From CAWAPS01 sp963783945 (GTDB lineage Bacteria > Actinomycetota > Acidimicrobiia > Acidimicrobiales > Palsa-688): 64,000 bases of DNA. The stretch lies in the NCBI GenBank assembly GCA_963783945.1, contig CAWAPS010000019.1:1-64000 (forward strand). Direction: 5' to 3'. Numbering within the stretch: the stretch's first letter is position 1; each line of letters opens with the position of its first letter. The notes beneath the pieces were generated by a model. The model did no database searches. It saw nothing but the letters and a program-made list of their open reading frames with translations, and was not told the origin of the DNA. The position numbers were made by a program, and so were the translations under genes. Below are positions 57,988-64,000 of the stretch, in pieces.

Positions 57988-58590
57988 TGCGGGATGGTGG
58001 CCAGACCAGCAGGAACGCCCGACCGATGATCAGGTTCTTCTTTATCGGTCCGAACACCCGGGAGTCGGCGGAGTCGCCCCGGTTGTCCCCCATCATGAAG
58101 TACTCGCCGGGGGGATCCGTACCGGGCCGAAGTCGCTGGTCGTCACCCCCTTCGGCAACCACGATTCCTTGAGTATCTGGCCGTTTATGTACACCGAGCC
58201 ACCGCGCGCCGAGATGGTTTCCCCGGGGAGACCGATGACCCGTTTGATGAGGTCCTTTATGCCCGGGCTGAAATCATTCGGGGGCTTCTTGAACACGATC
58301 ACGTCGCCCCGGTGGACGGAGTGGAAGTCGTAGCTGAGCTTGTTGACCAGCACCTTGTCCCCGACTATCAAGGTCGGCTCCATCGATCCCGAGGGGATGT
58401 AGAAAGGCTGGACGACGAAGGTCCGCAAGCCCACGGCGGCCAGAACGGCCACCAGGAGGATTATCAGCCATTCGATGATGGTCTTGCGGCGGCCGCTCTT
58501 CGGCGCCGGAACCCGCACCGGCTCGGGGGGTGCCGGTCCTTCCGGGGCCGGGTTGGGGGAAGCCGGCTCTCCCGGAGCGGTCAGGGACAC
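57974..58590 (-). pseudogene. lepB: Signal peptidase I (lepB), frame-disrupted
   Basis: LepB removes signal peptides at the outer face of the membrane. The N-terminal part has a membrane helix (WLIILLVAVLAAVGLRTFVV), the catalytic Ser in IPSGSMEPTL and the Lys in LIKRVIGLPGE. After VTTSDFGPVRIPP this frame stops. The rest (PPGEYFMMGDNRGDSADSR, then FGPIKKNLIIGRAFLLVWP) continues in the next frame and ends at 57974. The switch falls on a run of six G (58109-58114, plus strand), where seven would restore one ~205-residue protein. All catalytic motifs are intact, so a consensus error or very recent mutation is likely. Confidence 0.85.
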
Positions 58591-58601
58591 GACACGCGAC
58601 C

Positions 58602-59558
58602 CTATACAACCGGCTGGGCCGGCCGGTATCGCGTCAGTATGCGGGCCGCCGCCCGCGGTCCGACCGCGAAATCACCCTCGACGACCCGCACGGCGGGGCC
58701 GGCCCGCAGAAGAAGTCGTTCGAGCCAAGCCCGCTGCCCCGCCCGCAGGGTAACCCTGAGGACTCCCCCGCCGCAGTCGACGACCTCGTCGTGGGGATAT
58801 TGCTCCGCGATCCAGTGAGCCGGGGGGTCCAGATCGAGGACCACCCGCGGGTCCTCGGGGCCGGGATGAAAAACCTCCGCCGGGGCCTGAACGGCCCGGG
58901 CCGGCGGGGTGAAGGTATCGGGCAGGAGTCGGGCATCGGTTATCCGGTCGACCCGGAACAGCCGCTCGCCGACCGCCAGCTCGCACCACCCGGTCAGGTA
59001 CCACTGGCCCCCGTTGTTGAAGACCTTCCAGGGCTGCACCACCCGGGAGCTGTGGCCGTCCCGACCGAAGGAGTAGTAGTCGAGGTGGACCTTGTGACGG
59101 GAGTCGACCGCCCGCCTCACCGTCTCGAGGACCGCGGCCGGCACCGCGCCGAGCTCCACCTCGAGCCCGTCGTCGGGCCCCACTCCGAGGACGGTCCGTA
59201 ACTTGTCCAGCGCGGTGGCCAGGGCGCCTTCGGGGTCGGCGCCCGGCACTTCGAGGAAGGCCGAGGCGGCCGAGGCCAGGGCCAGGCCCTCCTGGGGGTT
59301 GAGCCTGAGGGGGCGGCGGAAGTAGTCGGCCATGCGGATCCACACCCGGCCGTCCGCGATATCGACGTCGATGAGTACGTCGGGCGTGAACGGATGAACG
59401 CCGCACATGAACAACAGCTGCAGGTCGGCCAGGAGATCCTTTTCGTCGACCCCGAAGCGACGGCACACTTCATCGACCGTCGGACCGTCATGGGCCGCGA
59501 CCCACGGGACGATGGCCAGGAGCCGGCCCAATCGAACCTCGGCCCGGTCCCTGCTCAT
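58602..59558 (-). CDS. pafC: WYL-domain regulator PafC
   Basis: PafC, with PafB, activates DNA-damage genes in mycobacteria. The 318-residue protein has an N-terminal winged helix-turn-helix (LLAIVPWVAAHDGPTVDEVC), a WYL domain with HKVHLDYYSFGRDG and WYLTGWCELAVGERLFRVDRI, and a WCX C-terminal region. ATG at 59558 overlaps the pafB stop by 4 bp. The frame is open further upstream but is pafB shadow there. Confidence 0.9.
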   Translation of the reverse strand: MSRDRAEVRLGRLLAIVPWVAAHDGPTVDEVCRRFGVDEKDLLADLQLLFMCGVHPFTPDVLIDVDIADGRVWIRMADYFRRPLRLNPQEGLALASAASAFLEVPGADPEGALATALDKLRTVLGVGPDDGLEVELGAVPAAVLETVRRAVDSRHKVHLDYYSFGRDGHSSRVVQPWKVFNNGGQWYLTGWCELAVGERLFRVDRITDARLLPDTFTPPARAVQAPAEVFHPGPEDPRVVLDLDPPAHWIAEQYPHDEVVDCGGGVLRVTLRAGQRAWLERLLLRAGPAVRVVEGDFAVGPRAAARILTRYRPAQPVV

Positions 59559-60568
59559 GCCGGCGCCGCTTCGTCGTGGGGCGCTCGGGACCGGTCGCCG
59601 GGTTCCCCCGGGCCGGCGGTCGCAACCTGTTCCAGCCACCTCACCATGTCGGCCCGGAGATCGGACGGTCCGAGCACCTCGGCGTGGTCCAGGTAGGTGA
59701 GCACCATCGAACGGAAGGCGGCCCGGTTGGTTACCGGCACCTCGAACTCCACTGCGCCATCGGCCCGGACCGCCTTGACCGATCCGGCGCCGAGAGCCTG
59801 CTCGGCCCAGTGGGCCTGCTCGGCGTCCACCAGAAGCCGGGCGGCGACCTCCTCCTCGTCGCCGAGCCGCCACGCCGGCGGGGGAAGCGCCTGAGAGACC
59901 GTGGGCCGGGCGAAAGCGCCCGGGGGGCCTTCGGGTTCGATGGTGCCCTCGATCCGGTCGAGGCGGAACAGGCGCTCCTCCAGGCGGGTGTGGTCCAGGC
60001 CGGCGAGGTACCAGTGGCCGCGATGAAACGACAGGCGCCACGGGTCGACCACCCGCTCCTCGTTCCGGTAGCCGAACCTGACCCGGCGCCGTTCGGCGAC
60101 CGAGGCGAACACCACCGCCGCGGCCTGCTCCACCGGAAGGGCGGCCAGGCCGCCCCGACCGCTTCCAGGGACCGGCGACCCCTCGGGCCCATCACCGCCC
60201 GCCCCCCCGAGCTTGCGTAAACCCCGGATCGCCGCCTCCGCTCCCCACTCCCCTTCCAGCTGGACGGCTGACGCGGCGAGGCGGAGCGCGGCCAGCTCGG
60301 CCTCGTCCAGACCCGGGTCGGGCATCTCGTACAGCTCCCGGGGGATGCGGTAGCCGACGTCGTCGGGGTGCGCCGGGTCGGGCGCTTCGGTCACGAGCGG
60401 GAATCCCATCTGGCGCAGGAGGTCCTTGTCGCGCTCGAAGTTCCGGCGAAACGCCTCGGCGTCATCGGAATAGCCGTCGATCCGTTCCCGGATCTCGGCC
60501 CGGGTCAGAGGGTGCGAGGTGTCGATGAGCGCGGCCACCAGGTTCACCAGGCGCTCGAGGCGGTCCAC
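59555..60568 (-). CDS. pafB: WYL-domain regulator PafB
   Basis: The 337-residue partner of PafC has an N-terminal helix-turn-helix region (ERLVNLVAALIDTSHPLTRA, RNFERDKDLLRQMGFPL). Its WYL domain contains RRVRFGYRNEERVVDPW and HWYLAGLDHTRLEERLFRLD. The GTG start lies 7 bp after the pafA stop, and the pafA-pafB-pafC order matches mycobacteria. Confidence 0.92.
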   Translation of the reverse strand: MDRLERLVNLVAALIDTSHPLTRAEIRERIDGYSDDAEAFRRNFERDKDLLRQMGFPLVTEAPDPAHPDDVGYRIPRELYEMPDPGLDEAELAALRLAASAVQLEGEWGAEAAIRGLRKLGGAGGDGPEGSPVPGSGRGGLAALPVEQAAAVVFASVAERRRVRFGYRNEERVVDPWRLSFHRGHWYLAGLDHTRLEERLFRLDRIEGTIEPEGPPGAFARPTVSQALPPPAWRLGDEEEVAARLLVDAEQAHWAEQALGAGSVKAVRADGAVEFEVPVTNRAAFRSMVLTYLDHAEVLGPSDLRADMVRWLEQVATAGPGEPGDRSRAPHDEAAPA

Positions 60569-60575
60569 GGCTGGC

Positions 60576-61934
60576 TCAGAGCGAGGCGATGAGCTTCTCG
60601 ACGCGCTCGTCGCGCGCCTTGAACGGGTCCTTGCAGAGGACTGTCCGCTGGGCCTGATCGTTGAGCTTCAGGTGCACCCAGTCAACCGTGAAGTCCCGGC
60701 GTCGCTCCTTCGCCCGCCGGATGAATTCTCCCCGCAGCTTGGCCCGGGTGGTCTGAGGGGGCTGCTCCACCGCGGTGTCGATCGCGGCGTCGGTGCAGGT
60801 CCGCTCGACCAGGCCGGCGGCCTGCATCTTGTAGAAGAGTCCACGATCACGGCTCACGTCGTGGTACTGAAGGTCGATCAGTGCCACCTTCGGGTGGGTG
60901 AGGGGTATGCCGTGACGGCTGCGGTACCTCTCGATCAGGTGGTGCTTGATTACCCAGTCACATTCCCTGTCGAGCGACCACGGGTCGGTCTCGAGGCCGG
61001 TGAGACAGTGCTCCCACATGGCGAGGGCCTGGTCCTCGAGGGGAGACAGCCCTTTGGTCTCCTGGTAGCGCTTGGCCCGGTTGAGGTACTCGGCCTGGAT
61101 CTCGAGGGCGCTGGCCTCCCGGCCGTTGGCCAGGCGCACCCGGCGCCGGAGGGTGGTGTCGTGGCTGATCTCGCGGATGGCCCGTATGGGGTTCTCGAGG
61201 GTCATGTCCCGCAGCACCACCGCTGGGTCCTCGAGCATGCGCAGCAGGATGCTGGTCGTTCCCACTTTCAGGAACGTGGCGTACTCGCTCATGTTGGAGT
61301 CGCCCACGATGACGTGGAGGCGGCGGTAGCGCTCGGCGTCAGCATGCGGCTCGTCCCGGGTGTTGATGATCGGGCGGCTACGGGTGGTGGCGGATGACAC
61401 CCCCTCCCAGATGTGCTCGGCCCGCTGGCTGATGCAGTACATGGCGCCCCGGGCGGTCTGCAGAACCTTGCCGGCACCGGCGTAGATCTGCCGGGACACC
61501 AGGAACGGGATCAAAACCTCGGCGTAATGAGCGAAATCGTCGCGGCGGCTGGTCAGGTAATTCTCGTGGCATCCGTAGGAGTTGCCGGCCGAGTCAGTGT
61601 TGTTCTTGAAGAGGAACACCACCCCCCGGATCCCCTCCTCCCGCAGCCGGGCCTCCGCCGAGTTCACGAGCTGCTCGAGGATCCGCTCCCCCGCCTTGTC
61701 GTGGGCCACCAGGTCCAGGATCGAATCGCACTCCGGGGTGGCGTACTCCGGGTGGCTACCCACGTCCAGGTACAGGCGGGCCCCGTTTTCGAGGAACACG
61801 TTCGAGGAGCGACCCCAGCTCACCACCCGCCGGAACAGGTACCGGGCGACCTCGTCGGGGCTCAGGCGGCGCTGGCCGCGCAACGTGCAGGTGACGCCGT
61901 ACTCGTTCTCCAGGCCGAATATGCGTCTATCCAT
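60576..61934 (-). CDS. pafA: Pup--protein ligase PafA
   Basis: PafA attaches the ubiquitin-like Pup to lysines of target proteins for the actinobacterial proteasome. The 452-residue protein is highly conserved: MDRRIFGLENEYGVTCT, LSPDEVARYLFRRVVSWGRS, ARLYLDVGSHPEYATPECDS (catalytic Asp), FKNNTDSAGNSYGCHENYL and GVSSATTRSRPIINTRDEPH. ATG at 61934 gives the family N-terminus. Pup, dop, mpa and prcAB are not in the window. Confidence 0.97.
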   Translation of the reverse strand: MDRRIFGLENEYGVTCTLRGQRRLSPDEVARYLFRRVVSWGRSSNVFLENGARLYLDVGSHPEYATPECDSILDLVAHDKAGERILEQLVNSAEARLREEGIRGVVFLFKNNTDSAGNSYGCHENYLTSRRDDFAHYAEVLIPFLVSRQIYAGAGKVLQTARGAMYCISQRAEHIWEGVSSATTRSRPIINTRDEPHADAERYRRLHVIVGDSNMSEYATFLKVGTTSILLRMLEDPAVVLRDMTLENPIRAIREISHDTTLRRRVRLANGREASALEIQAEYLNRAKRYQETKGLSPLEDQALAMWEHCLTGLETDPWSLDRECDWVIKHHLIERYRSRHGIPLTHPKVALIDLQYHDVSRDRGLFYKMQAAGLVERTCTDAAIDTAVEQPPQTTRAKLRGEFIRRAKERRRDFTVDWVHLKLNDQAQRTVLCKDPFKARDERVEKLIASL

Positions 61935-62014
61935 TGCCCTGCGCACGCTAACGCGTGCGGGGGCGAAGCGGGCCACTCATTTGTGCCGTGCCCCGGCCGG
62001 GAGCCGGAGAGTCG

Positions 62015-64000
62015 CTACTCGGCCCCGCCGAACGCCTTGATCTCCGCTTCCTCCTCGGCGGTCAGCTCCCTCGGGACCTGGCCCTGGGCCACCTTCGCCG
62101 CCTGGACCTGGTGGCGGATGTCCTCGACGATCTCAGGGTTGGCCAGGGTGGTTATGTCGCCGACCTCGGTGAAGTTGGACACGCCGGCGATCACCCGGCG
62201 CATGATCTTGCCCGAGCGGGTCTTCGGCATGTCCGGCACGATCCACACGTTCTTCGGGCGGGCGATCTTTCCGATCTCGGTCTCGATCACCATGGTCACC
62301 TTGTCCTGGACCTCTTTGTTCGGAGCGATCCCCGGTTTCAGGGCCACGTACATCTCGACCGCCCGGCCCCGCAGTTCGTCGACCACCGGGACGGCCGCGG
62401 CCTCCGCGACCTCGTCGACCATGATGGCCGCCGACTCGAGTTCCTTGGTGCCGAGCCGGTGGCCGGCGACATTGATCACGTCGTCCACCCGGCCCAGGAT
62501 GCGGAAGTACCCGTCGGCGGCCTGAACCGCCCCGTCATTGGCGAAATAGGGCCAATCGCGCCAGTCCGTGCTCTTGGGGTCCTGGCAGTATTTGGCGTAA
62601 TAGGTCTGTACGAAGCGGTCGGGATCACCCCAGATGGTCTCGAAGACCCCCGGCCAGGGATTGCGGATGCAGATGTTGCCGGCGTGCCCGCTGCCGGCCT
62701 CGACGACCTTCCCCTCCTCGTCGTAGATAACCGGATAGATGCCAAGGGTCGCCGGCCCGCAGCTTCCGGGCTTCATGGGATCCAGCCCGGGCAGGGTGCT
62801 GCCGAGAAACCCGCCGGTTTCGGTCTGCCACCAGGTGTCGACAATGACCGCCTCGCCCTTGCCTACCACCTCGTGGTACCACCGCCACACGTCGGGTTCG
62901 ATCGGCTCACCCACCGTGGTCATGTGCTTGAAGTGGTAGTCGTATTTCGCCGGTTCGTCGGGACCGACCTTGCGCAGCATGCGGATCGTCGTCGGCGCGG
63001 TGTGAAAGATGTTGACGCCGAGCCGTTCGGCGATGCGCCAGGGACGGCCGGGATCGGGATAGGTGGGCACGCCCTCGTACATCACGCTGGTCGTCCCAAG
63101 GGCCAGAGGGCCGTACACGATGTAGGAGTGGCCGGTGATCCAGCCGATGTCGGCGGCGCACCAGTAGGTGTCCTCGGGGTGTATGTCCTGGTAGTACTTC
63201 GCCGTTCCGGCCACATACGACAGGTACCCGCCGGTCGAGTGCTGGCAGCCCTTGGGCCGGCCGGTCGTACCGCTCGAGTACATGATGAACAGCGGGGCCT
63301 CCGCCGGCATGGATACGGGGTCGACGAGCTGCTCCTTGTAGTCAGCCATGACCTCGTCCACAAAAAAGTCCCGGCCTTCGACCATCGGGGTCCTGGATGC
63401 GTACCGGCCGGGGTAGCGGCGGAACACCAGGACCTTCTCGACTTCCACGCCCTCCTCCCGGGCCCGCTCGACCGCCTCGTCGGCCTTGACCTTGTGGTCG
63501 ACCAGGTCACCGTTGCGGTAGTAGCCGTCCATGGTGACCAGCACCGTGCTCTGGGAGTCGGCGATGCGGCCGCCGCAGGCGGCGCCGGAGAAGCCCCCGA
63601 ACACCTGGCTGTGGATGGCGCCCAGCCGGGCGCACGCCAGCATCGCCACCGGCAGCTCGGGGACCATCGGCATGTGGAAGGTGACGCGGTCGCCTGTTTT
63701 CACCCGGCAAAAGCCTCGCAACAGGGCGGCGAACTCGTTGACCCGCCGGTACAGCTCCTGGTAGGTGACGACCTGGGTGTCCTCCTCCTCCGGTTCGGGC
63801 ACCCAGATGAGAGCCGCCTTGTTGCGGTCCGTGGCCAGATGCCGGTCTACGCAGTTGTAGGAGGCGTTGAGCCGGCCGCCGACGAACCACTTCCAGAACG
63901 GGGGGTCGCTTGTGTCGAGGGTGGTGTGCCAGTAGGTATCCCAGGTGAGGAGGTCGGCGTACTCCTTGAAGCACTCCGGGAATTTGTCCTCGGAGAAGCG
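62015..64000 (-). CDS. acs: Acetyl-CoA synthetase (5' end beyond window)
   Basis: Acs activates acetate to acetyl-CoA through acetyl-AMP. The frame stays open to the window edge, so the start codon lies beyond 64000; 661 residues are present. Motifs are YSSGTTGRPKG (P-loop), WWQTETGGF, YRILGRVDDVINVAGHR-like GYFRILGRVDDVINVAGHR, and the catalytic, acetylatable Lys in TRSGKIMRR. The N-terminal FWKWFVGGRLNASYNCVDRH is also typical. A GTG at 63802 is internal and not the start. It is on the same strand as pafA, 80 bp upstream of it. Confidence 0.95.
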   Translation of the reverse strand, partial: RFSEDKFPECFKEYADLLTWDTYWHTTLDTSDPPFWKWFVGGRLNASYNCVDRHLATDRNKAALIWVPEPEEEDTQVVTYQELYRRVNEFAALLRGFCRVKTGDRVTFHMPMVPELPVAMLACARLGAIHSQVFGGFSGAACGGRIADSQSTVLVTMDGYYRNGDLVDHKVKADEAVERAREEGVEVEKVLVFRRYPGRYASRTPMVEGRDFFVDEVMADYKEQLVDPVSMPAEAPLFIMYSSGTTGRPKGCQHSTGGYLSYVAGTAKYYQDIHPEDTYWCAADIGWITGHSYIVYGPLALGTTSVMYEGVPTYPDPGRPWRIAERLGVNIFHTAPTTIRMLRKVGPDEPAKYDYHFKHMTTVGEPIEPDVWRWYHEVVGKGEAVIVDTWWQTETGGFLGSTLPGLDPMKPGSCGPATLGIYPVIYDEEGKVVEAGSGHAGNICIRNPWPGVFETIWGDPDRFVQTYYAKYCQDPKSTDWRDWPYFANDGAVQAADGYFRILGRVDDVINVAGHRLGTKELESAAIMVDEVAEAAAVPVVDELRGRAVEMYVALKPGIAPNKEVQDKVTMVIETEIGKIARPKNVWIVPDMPKTRSGKIMRRVIAGVSNFTEVGDITTLANPEIVEDIRHQVQAAKVAQGQVPRELTAEEEAEIKAFGGAE

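Overview
The window is high-GC DNA with long, tightly packed coding runs. Many neighbouring genes share 4-bp GTGA/ATGA overlaps. Several markers point to an actinobacterium (Actinomycetota): a Pup ligase (pafA) with pafBC, a HelY-type helicase beside tatAC, a tlyA-nadK-recN cluster, an FHA protein followed by an FtsR-like MerR regulator and a DUF151 nuclease, and a DUF4193 protein. Together with KorAB and several unnamed conserved proteins, I infer an Acidimicrobiia-like, probably uncultured, lineage. No phage, insertion sequence or CRISPR array is visible. This is core chromosome with a few accessory-looking gaps.

Layout. Bases 1-180 hold the 5S rRNA end of an rRNA operon and its terminator. 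Next come a TPR protein, a frame-disrupted ssb and a HAD phosphatase. korAB (4.2-7.1 kb) encodes 2-oxoacid:ferredoxin oxidoreductase. DUF1015 and a HAD-IIA phosphatase follow as a divergent pair. Bases 9.5-17 kb carry a Lys-rich tail protein, tlyA, nadK, recN, pyrG, a Nudix hydrolase, a DksA/TraR protein and an M50 protease. trpS diverges from a long + operon of scpA-scpB-rluB-tyrA-aroA-cmk-plsC (chromosome condensation, rRNA modification, shikimate/tyrosine, CMP and lipid synthesis). ispH, a DUF512 radical-SAM gene and der come next.

Bases 28-39 kb carry a SpoIIE phosphatase, tRNA-Pro(GGG), a NifU-like protein, pgsA, a nucleotidyltransferase/phosphomannomutase-like fusion, gcvH, FHA, ftsR-like, DUF151, merR and gcvT. 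A tyrosine recombinase follows. After a gap with repeats and a 51-bp palindrome comes a coupled SDR / QueA-like / SufR-like operon with a palindromic operator candidate. Bases 44-50 kb are mostly small or poorly characterised proteins. Bases 50-64 kb (minus strand) hold a LysM transglycosylase, a long ThyX-like protein, helY, tatC, tatA, small proteins, lepB, pafC, pafB, pafA and a partial acs.

Three patterns run across the window. First, about twenty genes have a TAnnnT hexamer 6-9 nt before the start codon and no Shine-Dalgarno, suggesting widespread leaderless mRNAs. Second, many genes carry in-frame tandem repeats of 18-48 bp. Third, three otherwise intact genes (ssb, the 45-47 kb protein, lepB) are broken by 1-2 nt frameshifts, in repeats or homopolymers, which may be consensus errors. 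The best candidate for an undescribed system is the SDR / QueA-like / iron-sulfur-regulator operon at 40.8-43.6 kb.
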